Below are positions 1 through 8,884 of a DNA stretch of 37,817 nt, in pieces (the first letter of the stretch is position 1; each line of letters starts with the position of its first letter). The DNA comes from a virus. The notes below the pieces were generated by a model, which saw only the letters and a program-made list of their open reading frames with translations, did not search any database and was not told where the DNA came from. A program made the position numbers and the translations under genes. The stretch is from positions 1 to 37,817 of the IMG/VR virus record IMGVR_UViG_3300025771_000005, one strand, 5' to 3'.

Positions 1-59
1 AGAAAACAGCGTCTGTTGTTAAGGATGGATCTCTTGTACCCACAATGGCACCGTCTGCT
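1..59. repeat. Left copy of 59-bp terminal direct repeat
   Basis: These 59 bases are identical to 37759-37817. The minus-strand fibre reading frame continues across the junction in phase: the Met codon at 43-41 corresponds to the one at 37801-37799. This is best read as assembly overlap of a circular or circularly permuted genome. A real short terminal repeat cannot be excluded from sequence alone. Confidence 0.9.
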
Positions 60-2404
60 TGGAAGTAAGAACCCTCCCCAGATAATCCAACACTCGTCTT
101 ACCCACCAGCAAGTTACCGCTGCTGTCAAACCTAGCGTATTCAGTTGTCCCAGCGTTGTTTTTAAAGGTGGTATCGCCACGCAAACCGCCAGAGAGGTAG
201 AGGTCTTTGAAGCGGTTATCGGCATCGCCAATATCGGTAGTGCCGTCAAGCCTGTCACCGTTACCATCAACAGGGCGGAAATCTGTATTAGTAAATTCTA
301 TCCCGTTGTGGGGTGAGTTAATATAAAGATTATCATTCGCCCTAACCCCAATACTCCCCACAGTGGTGCCGTCTTTGCGGAACTGCACAATGTCGCCGTC
401 TGATGTCAGGCGGTTGAATACCCCCGCAATAGACCCGTTGCGTGTTGCATTAAGTCGACCATTGTCGTTAGTCTCAATCCCCGCAGTGGCTCCACTGTCA
501 GCCGTTGTCTTACCCACCAGCAAGTTACCGCTGCTGTCGATGCGCATGCGTTCTGTGTCTACTGTAGCAAATGATAAACTGTCACCTGCGCCTGCACTGT
601 TAAGCTGTAAAACACCCGTGCTTGGGTTCTGTATTTTTAATCTAACATTAGTTCCAGTAAAGAAAGCTATATCGGAGCCACCATCTACCTCTAAAGGAGC
701 AGCAGGCGAACTCGTCCCAATTCCAACCTGTCCGTTGCTGTCGATGCGCATGCGTTCTGAGCTACCTAAAAAACTGGTTGTAGCATCACCACCTGTTGTA
801 AATGAAAGCTCACCACTATCCATGATGATCTTACCAGAGCCAGAGCCATCTATTAAACCGATATTTGCAAACTGATCTGAACTCTGAATATACAAAGCAT
901 TGTTATCAGTCCCCATGTCTATATGCAAAGGTACTGCTGGCGAACTCGTTCCGATGCCAACCCGTCCAGAGCTGTCGATGCGCATGGCTTCTTGGAAGTC
1001 AAGATTACGACCCGTTGAGAACGCCATAGCGCCACGTCCAAAATCATCTTCTGCAATTACATCAATTTGACCCGAAGTGTGTGGAGGTGTTCCACTGGCA
1101 TCATTACTCTCAAATTTGATAGAGCCTATAGTTTCTCCAGTTAGTAATCCAGTATCAGTTGACGTTATTTTAATTGCTGCACCAGTGTTGGCAGATACTT
1201 CAAGTAACTCACTAGGCGAACTCGTCCCAATGCCAACATTACCAGAGCTGTCGATGCGCATGGCTTCGCCAACGTCACCTGTAGCCCCACCATCATCAGT
1301 TAGGAAAGCAAGAGATGCTAAGTTATCGCCCTCCCTAATGTTGCGTATATAGCTATCAGAATTGCCTGTTCTGAAATGAAGCTGTGAGAATGAGTTTGTA
1401 GTGGTATCCGTATTTTCTATTTGAATGCCCGCATCATGGGTAGCGTCTGAATATGCAGTGCTATCTGTATACGAAATGTGCAAACTATTGTCAGGCGAAA
1501 TCGTCCCAATGCCAACATTACCAGAACTATCTAGACTAAAACGTGGCTGACCCGCTGTACTATCATAAACATAAAACTTACCTGCGTAGTTTCCTGTGCC
1601 ACTGCCTCCAACTCCTAATTCATATTTACGACCAGATGCTCCAGTATTACTAAGTTTAAGTGTAGAATAGTCTCCAGTTCCAGACTTACTTATATCAACT
1701 AAGGCTGATGGACTTGTCGTCCCAATGCCCAACCTCTCAGCACTCGCATCCCAGAAGAACTTTGCCGTGGTGCCTGTGTCCTCGTAGAAGCTGATGTCGC
1801 CGTTGCCTGCGATTTTGATGCGGTCATTTTCATTGGTCTGAAGGAGCAATGGGTAACTGCCGTTTTTCGTCCTAATAGTTGCGCTTGAACCCGCAGTAAG
1901 TAAGTCAAAATCTAATGCTGTATCCGTGTCTTCAAGGCGGATCAATGGAGTTACATTATGGCTAATGAATATATTTGAAGTAAACGTGCTTACCCCATCC
2001 ACAGTCAGCCCATCGCTGGTCAAAGTACCCGTGATGTCTACGCCTGTGCTGGTGGTGGCGAACTTTGTAGCATTAGCATATCGTAATTCAGCGGCACCAC
2101 TTGCAGTAAACTCAGCATATTTTGTACTTAAATCAGCAGTATAAAACTGTATTTTATCTGAAGCTGCTAAACGCAAGCGACCTTCGCCTTGATCGCTAAT
2201 ATAACTATGCAACCCATCATGGTAAATCTGTAGGTCAGACCCAGCCCCGAAGATGGCTTTGTCGTTGTCGCCGAAGGACAAGTTACCCGTCATGGTGCCG
2301 CCAGATAACTCCAGCTTATCCGTGTTTAGATTTGTAAAGTTGGCATCAACTTCGGCATGGGTAAGCGGTGACCCCTTCCCAGAACGTGTAACAATAGTAG
2401 CCAT
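1..2404 (-). CDS. Tail fibre protein, N-terminal part (gene crosses the contig junction)
   Basis: This is the first 801 codons of a tail fibre that continues at 37817-37181 once the genome is circularised, giving about 993 residues. It starts at ATG 2404, four bases after the stop of the upstream gene. The N-terminus (MATIVTRSGKGSPLTHAEVD) resembles the virion-anchoring start of many phage fibres. The shaft is beta-rich, with at least six copies of a motif of the type MRIDSSGNVGIGTSSP, encoded by near-identical DNA near 515-555, 705-757, 939-991 and 1215-1267. Such repeats are typical of trimeric fibre shafts. The C-terminal part carries an S74 intramolecular chaperone domain. Likely role: host receptor recognition. 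Confidence 0.9.
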   Translation of the reverse strand, partial: MATIVTRSGKGSPLTHAEVDANFTNLNTDKLELSGGTMTGNLSFGDNDKAIFGAGSDLQIYHDGLHSYISDQGEGRLRLAASDKIQFYTADLSTKYAEFTASGAAELRYANATKFATTSTGVDITGTLTSDGLTVDGVSTFTSNIFISHNVTPLIRLEDTDTALDFDLLTAGSSATIRTKNGSYPLLLQTNENDRIKIAGNGDISFYEDTGTTAKFFWDASAERLGIGTTSPSALVDISKSGTGDYSTLKLSNTGASGRKYELGVGGSGTGNYAGKFYVYDSTAGQPRFSLDSSGNVGIGTISPDNSLHISYTDSTAYSDATHDAGIQIENTDTTTNSFSQLHFRTGNSDSYIRNIREGDNLASLAFLTDDGGATGDVGEAMRIDSSGNVGIGTSSPSELLEVSANTGAAIKITSTDTGLLTGETIGSIKFESNDASGTPPHTSGQIDVIAEDDFGRGAMAFSTGRNLDFQEAMRIDSSGRVGIGTSSPAVPLHIDMGTDNNALYIQSSDQFANIGLIDGSGSGKIIMDSGELSFTTGGDATTSFLGSSERMRIDSNGQVGIGTSSPAAPLEVDGGSDIAFFTGTNVRLKIQNPSTGVLQLNSAGAGDSLSFATVDTERMRIDSSGNLLVGKTTADSGATAGIETNDNGRLNATRNGSIAGVFNRLTSDGDIVQFRKDGTTVGSIGVRANDNLYINSPHNGIEFTNTDFRPVDGNGDRLDGTTDIGDADNRFKDLYLSGGLRGDTTFKNNAGTTEYARFDSSGNLLVGKTSVGLSGEGSYFQADGAIVGTRDPSLTTDAVF

Positions 2405-2407
2405 GGA

Positions 2408-2821
2408 TTAGTCCAATCGTATTTTCAGGTTTCCAGCGGAAATGCGAAAGATGTCGCCCGTCTCAATCGTCTTAGGCAAGGCAGTAGTAAAATCGCTTGG
2501 ATCGGTAAGCTGTGCATATGCAAGCAAATTTCCACCGCTAGAAGCGTCGTAAACGCCAGCGTAAGTCACGGTTCCCCATGAGGCTGTGGCAGTCGGAAAC
2601 TCAATTGCAGATGTTGTTGCCGCTTCCGTTGGACTTGTGCCGCTCACAGAAAACGTAGCGGTTTGACGCGCGTATGACCCACCAGACACCTCAGTGCCTG
2701 CAGCGCTATCGCTAGACGCAGACGTGTGCAGCCCAACGTAAAGTGTTGATGGCGCGGTATAGGCGGCGCCTTCGAACACATGCCCCAGTATCTTATCTTC
2801 AAGATAGTCTGTAAAACTCAT
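2408..2821 (-). CDS. Tail-associated structural protein (small conserved fibre-like family)
   Basis: 137 residues. The protein begins with a short helix (SFTDYLEDKILGHVF) and then has a beta-rich body with the recurrent phage motif around YVGLHTSASSD...GTEVSGGSYARQ. Small proteins with a Y-V-(A/G)-L-(H/Y)-T strand followed by E-V-S-G-G-x-Y-A-R are widely annotated as phage tail fibre or minor structural proteins; the exact role is unknown. It lies directly between the adaptor genes and the tail fibre. Its start ATG touches the stop of the upstream gene, so translation is probably coupled. Confidence 0.7.
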   Translation of the reverse strand: MSFTDYLEDKILGHVFEGAAYTAPSTLYVGLHTSASSDSAAGTEVSGGSYARQTATFSVSGTSPTEAATTSAIEFPTATASWGTVTYAGVYDASSGGNLLAYAQLTDPSDFTTALPKTIETGDIFRISAGNLKIRLD

Positions 2822-3438
2822 TAGTAACTCCTAAGATGCATTCGCAAGCCAGACTTCTGGCTCATGGCTTTTTCTGACGATAGATTAACACTATCAAGAG
2901 CAGATTGATATAGGTTCGCCCAGACGGGTATTCTCGCGTCCTCACCCAAGAATGGCGCCGTATGCATCAACGTGCCATACAGATAAACGTCCGGCGCATC
3001 CTGCAGTAGCCAGTTGTATGTGTTGCTATCAGACAGAGCCTCGTTCTTTGCGTAATACAATAGCTCCGCAGTGTATGCCGTGTCTGGCGTTGGATACACC
3101 TCAAACGCGCCATCGCTCATTGTGAAATAACGCGGGCGCCCTGTCGTGTTTAACGCATCCACGCGCTTGCTGATGATTTCAGCGTGGCTTACTTGTGTGA
3201 GTTCAAACGTATTGCCCTCGCTCAAGTAAAAGCGAATGCTCTCTAGCCAGTCAGTCGGCACACGCGAATACTGATCGTCTAGCTGAACTGTCGCGCGCTT
3301 TTCCATTTTCCAATGGCGAACCTTGCGCGCGATGTCTGCTTCCGCCAAGTCAATAAACGTATCAATCGTCTGATCGATGTCAGGCTTATTGATGAAGTTT
3401 CTAACTTGGTCTTTGAGTTCCGCGTATGTCGATGGCAT
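2821..3438 (-). CDS. Head-tail adaptor-like protein, copy 2
   Basis: 205 residues. The start (STYAELKDQVRNFINKPDID, then TIDTFIDLAEADI) matches the fold pattern of the SU10/P22 gp4-type adaptors that attach under the portal ring. The central motifs RPRYFTM, VYPTP, LLYY and DAPDVYLYGTLMHTAPFL are shared, in order, with the upstream neighbour, so the two are clear paralogs. Expected role: a dodecameric ring linking portal to tail. Which of the two is the true adaptor cannot be told here; the other may be a tail-tube or gatekeeper-like piece. Confidence 0.75.
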   Translation of the reverse strand: MPSTYAELKDQVRNFINKPDIDQTIDTFIDLAEADIARKVRHWKMEKRATVQLDDQYSRVPTDWLESIRFYLSEGNTFELTQVSHAEIISKRVDALNTTGRPRYFTMSDGAFEVYPTPDTAYTAELLYYAKNEALSDSNTYNWLLQDAPDVYLYGTLMHTAPFLGEDARIPVWANLYQSALDSVNLSSEKAMSQKSGLRMHLRSY

Positions 3439-3446
3439 GTGTCACC

Positions 3447-4139
3447 TTATGCGTTGTTTGCAGCGTTGCTAACAGCAGCCAATGCAGATTGTTGAGCAGA
3501 TGCAACGTCAGCAGGCGCAGACAATGAGAAGCCAGCAGATTTAACGTCATCAAACGATAGCGTCTGCTGCGACTTGACTGCCGCCATAACTTGCTGCGAC
3601 ACTGTGTTGTTGAACACCTGATAACGCGCGTCATCCATTAGGAATGGCGTTGCATGTAGCAATGACGTGTAAAGATACACATGCGGCGCATCTGTCAGAA
3701 GCCAGTTTGTGCCGTCTGACGCACCCGAACGCAAAGACGGAATGCGCTGGTAGTAGTCAATGTCAATCGACAGAGAGCCAGACGGTGACGGCGTTACAAC
3801 CATTTCACGACCAATGATTGCAAAGAAGCGCGGGTTTGCCGCAGAACGTGTGCGCGTGCGGCGTAGCATTGTAAGCTGCTGCGGCGTAATTTGCTCTAAC
3901 GGCTCATCCTCAGTAGACGCGACCTGCGCGTACACGACCTCTAGCGCATCCGCTGGCAACGCGGCGCGACCAGATGTGATTGCAGTTGTATTTGACGCAA
4001 CCATGTCAGCGCTACGCAGCACGTCGTTTAGAGTGCTTTCCGCTAAATCAATAAAGTCTGGGATTTTTTCATCAAGGTCAGCGCGGTTTAGCCAATCCCC
4101 GATTGCAGTCTTTAAATCTGCGTAGGTTGTAATTGCCAT
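3447..4139 (-). CDS. Head-tail adaptor-like protein, copy 1
   Basis: 230 residues, paralogous to the next gene downstream. It shares TYADLKTAIGDWLNRADLDE..FIDLAES at the N-terminus and NPRFFAI, VVTPSPSG, DYYQ and DAPHVYLYTSLLHATPFLMDDARY in the centre. It differs by an Ala/Ser-rich C-terminal tail of about 50 residues (from VKSQQTLSFDD on) that the other copy lacks. A good ribosome-binding site (TTAGGAG) precedes the ATG. Position after major capsid fits a neck component. Confidence 0.75.
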   Translation of the reverse strand: MAITTYADLKTAIGDWLNRADLDEKIPDFIDLAESTLNDVLRSADMVASNTTAITSGRAALPADALEVVYAQVASTEDEPLEQITPQQLTMLRRTRTRSAANPRFFAIIGREMVVTPSPSGSLSIDIDYYQRIPSLRSGASDGTNWLLTDAPHVYLYTSLLHATPFLMDDARYQVFNNTVSQQVMAAVKSQQTLSFDDVKSAGFSLSAPADVASAQQSALAAVSNAANNA

Positions 4140-4180
4140 GTTAAACTCCTAAGATTGGCCTTTTTTACCACGGTTAGACG

Positions 4181-4486
4181 CTACAATCTACCCGCGCGAG
4201 TTCTGAATACTTCGTTGTCGCGGTCGTTCAACCACTTCTTGAACGCCACTGGATCGTCTGCAATCCCACGACGTTTAAGATCATAATACACGTTTAATGG
4301 AATAGACGCTACCTTGTTGACATCGCGGTATCTATCCGGCGTGTCGTTGTATTGACGCTTATTCGCTTCGGCGATCGCCGTGACATCTTGCTGCGTCTCA
4401 ATGACATACTCCCCGTTGTCTTTGACGTGCCAGTATTGTGTGATGCCGGTAAGCGGATCTCGTCCAAATAGTCTTCTTTGTCCCAT
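4181..4486 (-). CDS. Conserved hypothetical protein downstream of major capsid
   Basis: 101 residues, soluble and charged, starting MGQRRLFGRDPLTGITQYWH. I recognise the type (short proteins beginning R-R-L-x-x-x-D-P-L-T-G next to capsid genes in podovirus-like phages) but not a function. It may be a minor virion or assembly factor. It sits after a hairpin that follows the capsid gene, so its transcription may be lower than that of the capsid gene. Confidence 0.65.
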   Translation of the reverse strand: MGQRRLFGRDPLTGITQYWHVKDNGEYVIETQQDVTAIAEANKRQYNDTPDRYRDVNKVASIPLNVYYDLKRRGIADDPVAFKKWLNDRDNEVFRTRAGRL

Positions 4487-4506
4487 AAAGTCCCCCAGAA
4501 ATGAGA

Positions 4507-4526
4507 GGGGCGACCGAAGCCGCCCC
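4507..4526 (-). terminator. Hairpin with UUCG loop after the capsid gene
   Basis: On the minus strand, eight bases pair with eight bases (one G-U pair) around a TTCG tetraloop, forming GGGGCGGC-TTCG-GTCGCCCC, seven bases after the capsid stop codon. The tract that follows (TCTCATTTCT) is only moderately T-rich. It could act as a partial terminator or as a 3' stabiliser of the capsid mRNA. Confidence 0.6.
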
Positions 4527-4533
4527 GTCAGCT

Positions 4534-5487
4534 TTATGATACGTTCAAGTCTGCGACAACAGCGTGCGCTGCTTCGTTCAAGACTTTCAAGCCGAACTCT
4601 GCGATGACCATGCGCTTCTCAGCGTCACCAGTCTTCGCCAACTCAACTTGTTGGATTGGACGTAGGTAGCAGACAGATGCGTACTCTGGGTCTAGCAACC
4701 ATGCGTCACGCTCACGAGAGAAGCGGTTAGCAACAACATTCAATGTGCCGAAGTCTGACAAGTAGACGTCAGCCGCACCGATGATTGTTGTTGGCGCGTC
4801 TGATGGCGCTTGGTAACGCTGTGCCGCGATACCTGCGAAGCCTGATACAACTGTCTTGTTGTGTGGGCCTACCATCAAGATGCTTGGCTGACCGCCAGAA
4901 ACGAACGCCTGCTGCATTGCGTCTTTCAGCATTGTCTCAGTGAAGTCACGCTGAGTGCCGTCTGTACGTGCAGTTGTACCGTCGCCAGTTGTCAAACCGC
5001 CGCCTGTGCCGACGTTCTCGTTAGTCGCAACCCAAGCGCCCAAGCCGCCTGTCTCACGAGCTGTTGAAGAGTTACCAGCAACTTGCGCGTTGTTCGCAGT
5101 CAAAACTGCCTCGATGTCGCGCTTCAACTCTTTACCGCGCTTCGCTAGCTGGTACGCAAGTTCGTCGTTGCGGCCTGCTGTGTCTAGCGCTGAGTAGTTG
5201 TCAGCAACGATTGTGGTGCGACGGCGGATGTGTGTGTAGTTGCCTACACGGCTTGTCGCCGCTGTGCTGTCGAATGATGACACGTCGTCACCATCGATGA
5301 CTGCAGTTGTGCTTGTTGAAGCCAAGCTGTCAGTCTGCCACTCGAAGTAAGTGTTGGCTACGCTTTCTGAGCCAATGTTAGATTGTAGAGGGACTTCCTC
5401 TGGTGAAATATTCGCGATCACGTCTGCAAGACTTTCGCGGATGCCCACACCGTCATGCGATGTGAATGTGTTTGATACGATAGCCAT
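4534..5487 (-). CDS. Major capsid protein, SU10 type
   Basis: 317 residues. The start MAIVSNTFTSHDGVGIRESL is followed by DVIANISPEEVPLQSNIG, the YFEWQTDSL strand and the RVGNYTHIRRRTTIVADNYSALD segment. Next comes RNDELAYQLAKRGKELKRDIEAVLTAN (long helix) and, near the end, DVYLSDFGTLNVVANRF. This order is characteristic of the SU10 major capsid family (formerly DUF5309), an HK97-fold shell protein. Length and position after scaffold and portal agree. A Gly/Thr-rich loop (about residues 150-175) may be exposed. Confidence 0.93.
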   Translation of the reverse strand: MAIVSNTFTSHDGVGIRESLADVIANISPEEVPLQSNIGSESVANTYFEWQTDSLASTSTTAVIDGDDVSSFDSTAATSRVGNYTHIRRRTTIVADNYSALDTAGRNDELAYQLAKRGKELKRDIEAVLTANNAQVAGNSSTARETGGLGAWVATNENVGTGGGLTTGDGTTARTDGTQRDFTETMLKDAMQQAFVSGGQPSILMVGPHNKTVVSGFAGIAAQRYQAPSDAPTTIIGAADVYLSDFGTLNVVANRFSRERDAWLLDPEYASVCYLRPIQQVELAKTGDAEKRMVIAEFGLKVLNEAAHAVVADLNVS

Positions 5488-5496
5488 AATGGCCTC

Positions 5497-6501
5497 CTAG
5501 AGTAACGATTTAATTGCAGCCGCAGCATCTTGCATGCGACCAGTTTGACGTGCGCGCTGTAGCGCTTGTTGTTGCTCACTTCTAGGTTTAGGCTGCGAGC
5601 CACGAGATCCAGCTTTTAGCGTCTTTCTTGGCTTCTGCGTCTTCGGCTTTTGCTTAGCCTCCGTTGCGCGTGTCTGGCCTTGATCGTACAGCATTGCTTT
5701 CCTCGCTAGCTTCACAAGCGTCGCATTCGTTAGACCATTGACATCTTGCTCAGTGAAACCCTCGTTTAAGAGGAATGAGCGAAGGTCTTTAGCCTCTTTA
5801 GACGCGACAGCAGTGTCACGCCATTCTGGAATGATCTCAGGCAGAATTTGGCGCTGCTCCTCGAAGTATCGAGACTGCATTTGCTCCATGCGTTGCTGCT
5901 CTAATTGAGCCATACGCTGACGCTCAGCTTGGACTGCCTCAAGTTGAGCTGCGCGCTCCTCTTGCTGCTTTCTCCACTGGCGTTCTGCCTTCGCTGCCAT
6001 CGTGGGGTCTGTATCGTACAGAGTGTCCCAGTCGGGCTCCTGTTCAACCGGTTGCTGCAAACGCTCCTGCAGTGCAGGTAACATCTGAGCGTATTGAGCA
6101 CGTTCACGTTCAATCTCTTCAGCTTGTGCGGCCATCTCACGACGGGCTTCCGCTAGCTCCTGAGTTTTACGTGTATAATCCCGATGCCTCAGATTTCCGC
6201 GTTTTAGCTCCTCGACGGTAATCTCTTCTCCATCTACCTCGACCGTGGCCGCCAGTATGTCGAAAGATGCGTCGCCTTGCTCGTCGGCTTCGTCTTCGCT
6301 CTCGTGATCGCCTTCGTACTCTGTATCGTACTCTTGAGGGTACTCTTCAGCGTTCTCTGGCATTTCGGCCTCCGCCTCAACGGCTTCAACCTCAAGCGCC
6401 TCAGTGTCTGTCACGTTATCCTCTTGGGGCGCGATCATGTCTCTGATGGCATTTTGTGCTGTGTTCAGATCAGTCCCTAACGGGTTATTGGCTTCTGACA
6501 T
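5497..6501 (-). CDS. Capsid scaffolding protein
   Basis: 334 residues with no enzyme motif. It has a very acidic first third (residues about 25-80, rich in Glu and Asp). The middle, about 110-215, is a long Glu/Gln/Arg coiled coil. The C-terminal tail is basic, with KPKTQKPRKTLKAGSRGS near residue 285 and a last helix AAAAIKSLL. Acidic-helical-basic layout just upstream of the major capsid gene is typical of phage scaffolds, whose basic C-terminus docks on the inner shell surface. Sequence identity to a named scaffold is not apparent, so the call rests on composition and synteny. Confidence 0.8.
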   Translation of the reverse strand: MSEANNPLGTDLNTAQNAIRDMIAPQEDNVTDTEALEVEAVEAEAEMPENAEEYPQEYDTEYEGDHESEDEADEQGDASFDILAATVEVDGEEITVEELKRGNLRHRDYTRKTQELAEARREMAAQAEEIERERAQYAQMLPALQERLQQPVEQEPDWDTLYDTDPTMAAKAERQWRKQQEERAAQLEAVQAERQRMAQLEQQRMEQMQSRYFEEQRQILPEIIPEWRDTAVASKEAKDLRSFLLNEGFTEQDVNGLTNATLVKLARKAMLYDQGQTRATEAKQKPKTQKPRKTLKAGSRGSQPKPRSEQQQALQRARQTGRMQDAAAAIKSLL

Positions 6502-6530
6502 TGCTATAGCTCCATATTATGCGGCTATTT

Positions 6531-6770
6531 CTACTTTTTTTCAATAGTCGCATTATCTTCCATTGCACGCAGCTTCTGGCGAAACGCCTGTACACCGCGC
6601 AGTTTCATGTAGATGTCCTCTCGGGCATCTCTATCGCCGGTGCTCGTCGACTTGAACTCCTCCCAGCAATCCTGCTCCGTCTCATCCAGAAAACGTATGA
6701 GATCGGTGTCACGTAAGAGACGGGCAGCCTCCTGCCCGTCGTCTATGATTTGCTGCTTAGTCTTCACCAT
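6531..6770 (-). CDS. Small conserved protein between portal and scaffold
   Basis: 79 residues, helical and charged (MVKTKQQIIDDGQEAARLL; C-terminus LRAMEDNATIEKK). It overlaps the 3' end of the portal gene by 14 bases, so it is probably translated by re-initiation. Small genes in this slot are common in podovirus-like genomes; the function is unknown. Confidence 0.65.
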   Translation of the reverse strand: MVKTKQQIIDDGQEAARLLRDTDLIRFLDETEQDCWEEFKSTSTGDRDAREDIYMKLRGVQAFRQKLRAMEDNATIEKK

Positions 6771-8883
6771 CTATTCCACTCTTTATGATGTCGGCTTGCG
6801 CCTTCATCACCTCCCGATTAATTGCCAACTCAGAGCGGATCTGCTCCACGTTGAGTTGCGTGCCATACTTGGCCTTCATTTCTTCTGCCTTCACGAACAA
6901 CTCCGCATCCAGCTCGTCACGCTTGCGATCGTCTTCCATGATCATCTTCTCGCGTCCAAGCTGCAGCTCGGCTGCCTTCTTCTGGATGTCCGCTTGGATC
7001 TGCTGAATTTGCACCGCGATCAACTGCTCGTTGATGTCCGGTTTATCCTCCTGCGGCGGCGCTTGGAACTGTGCAGGATCTGACCAGAATTGCGATGCAT
7101 CCTTGAAGCCCGCAAGCTCCGTCATAGACTTCAATGTGTTGGCTAGCTTACTCATGTCTGTCAGCGGATTAACTGGGCCCATCTGCATGATGGCCTCTTT
7201 CTGCATGTCGCTGATTTGTCGCATCATCATCATGCGCTCACTATCTGAGCCACGGCCAAGTGCGACGTTAATCGTAACGTCCATGTTGGCGTTCCACACG
7301 CGTGGGTCAATCGGCACAAACTCGTTTGTCAGGCGAACCATACGCGCACGGTCTTGGTGCGTTGTCAGAAGGTGCAGCACAATCTTGTAGAGCTGCTTCA
7401 TTCCGGTTTCAGCAAAGATACGCGCAATCAGCTCAATGTGCTGCTGTGCGGCGCTGACAGTCGCCTGAACGGCTGCCGCGGTAGATGATTGCAATGCACC
7501 CGCATCCAAGCCTGCAGACGCCTTTGAGATGCCTGTGCGGGCCTCTTTGATCTCGTCCATGTACTGCAAAACCGGAAACGCCTGTTGGCCAACAAATGGC
7601 ATCGCAAGTGGCTGCACTTGACCGGCGGAACGCTGGCGGATAATGGCGCCCGTCTCAGTTGAGAGGACGTCCTCGATATTAACCATGCCCTCGGTGATCG
7701 CCATGCGTGGGTGAATAGACATCGCCAAGCTGTCGAGCGTATTACGCATGATCGACGACTTAATGCGCTGGATGTCCATGACGGTATCCGCGATCGACAT
7801 GCCAAAGAAGTCGTGCGCCTCTGGGTCTGGGCAGAACACAGCAAACGGCACCATCGCGCATGGCTCGTTCGCTAGGATCGTATTTCCGTCGCCAGCGGTG
7901 CACACTTTGCGCAGTTCCGCGATGCCGTCTCCGTCGTAGTCCACCTTAATGTAGTTTTCGACGTAGAGCACCTTCTTCATCGCCGGATCGTAGCGCTCGT
8001 TCATTTCGTTGGTGAGCGCCTTGTTACGTGTGTAGCGCTCGACGTTTGTCTCCATCTCGTCATACGCGGACGCGAGGGAAGACACTTCGTCATAATCGTA
8101 GCCCATTGCCACGAGTTCAGACACGGTCACGACGCGTCGGTGAGCAACGTAGTCGCTGTCCTCAAGTGACTTTGCCTCGCGTGAAATCAGGAACTCTTCC
8201 GGCGGCACTGCCTCTAAACGAACACGCCCGTCTGGGTGCACGTAAGTCATGCGCACGGCGTGCACTGATGGAGGCGGTACGATTTCGCCAGTCATTGGGT
8301 CAATCTGCGGCTCGCCAACCATCTCGGATGCGACGATTTCAACTTCCGCGTCGGGATCCGCCATTAACGCGGCAAGCGCGTTATCGTCCAAGCCGGTCAA
8401 ATCGTGCGTCTCAAAGCGTGTCTGGTCATCCCAGTAACACTTCAGTATGCCAGCCTTGCGAATTAACGCGTCCTTAAACGCGGCGTGCATGTGCAGGAAG
8501 CCGTTGTTATCACGATTGATGATGTAGTTTGCGTATTCCGTCGCCTGCTTGGCGGCGTCAACATCTTCTGGGCCTTGCGGGACGTATTCAACTGTGCGCT
8601 CGGTGCTGTGGAATATGCGCATCAGAGACGGGATAATCGCCTGCACGGTGTCGCGCACGTCCATGGAAACAACTTGGCTGCGGCCCTCTTCCTCATTGCC
8701 AAACGGCTCGCCGCGGTAGTATTGCGTCGCCGTGGCGCGTACTGGAGAGATCCAGTTGTCGATGTAGTCGATCGCGTCCTCGATCTCCTTGCCGACAATG
8801 CCCTGCAGCTCGGCGTCGTCCATCTGGTCAGGGTTTAGCTCGGCTTCGATCTGCGCCGCGAGTTCGTTGATTTTGTAGTCCAT
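6757..8883 (-). CDS. Portal protein
   Basis: 708 residues, in the long portal class. The N-terminal part has DAIDYIDNWISPVRATATQYYRGEPFGNEEEGRSQVVSMD..DTVQAIIPSLMRIF, typical of portals that begin by binding at the capsid vertex. EFLISREAKSLEDSDYVAHR and FFGMSIADTVMDIQRIKSSIMRNTLDS lie in the wing and stem region. The last 150 residues are a Gln/Glu/Lys coiled coil such as forms the barrel or inner crown of P22-like portals. Expected: a dodecameric ring for DNA entry and exit. One base separates its start from the stop of the upstream gene. Confidence 0.92.
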   Translation of the reverse strand: MDYKINELAAQIEAELNPDQMDDAELQGIVGKEIEDAIDYIDNWISPVRATATQYYRGEPFGNEEEGRSQVVSMDVRDTVQAIIPSLMRIFHSTERTVEYVPQGPEDVDAAKQATEYANYIINRDNNGFLHMHAAFKDALIRKAGILKCYWDDQTRFETHDLTGLDDNALAALMADPDAEVEIVASEMVGEPQIDPMTGEIVPPPSVHAVRMTYVHPDGRVRLEAVPPEEFLISREAKSLEDSDYVAHRRVVTVSELVAMGYDYDEVSSLASAYDEMETNVERYTRNKALTNEMNERYDPAMKKVLYVENYIKVDYDGDGIAELRKVCTAGDGNTILANEPCAMVPFAVFCPDPEAHDFFGMSIADTVMDIQRIKSSIMRNTLDSLAMSIHPRMAITEGMVNIEDVLSTETGAIIRQRSAGQVQPLAMPFVGQQAFPVLQYMDEIKEARTGISKASAGLDAGALQSSTAAAVQATVSAAQQHIELIARIFAETGMKQLYKIVLHLLTTHQDRARMVRLTNEFVPIDPRVWNANMDVTINVALGRGSDSERMMMMRQISDMQKEAIMQMGPVNPLTDMSKLANTLKSMTELAGFKDASQFWSDPAQFQAPPQEDKPDINEQLIAVQIQQIQADIQKKAAELQLGREKMIMEDDRKRDELDAELFVKAEEMKAKYGTQLNVEQIRSELAINREVMKAQADIIKSGIDGED

Positions 8884-8884
8884 A

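Noticed and set aside
363-875. 170-codon plus-strand frame near the left end
   Set aside because: Antisense to the tail-fibre gene, whose minus-strand frame is continuous over 2404-1 with clear fibre motifs.
95-1531. Regular repeats that might be mistaken for a CRISPR array
   Set aside because: The repeats lie in frame in the fibre gene, encode the MRIDSSGNVGIGTSSP motif, and have spacers of irregular length that are themselves fibre coding sequence.
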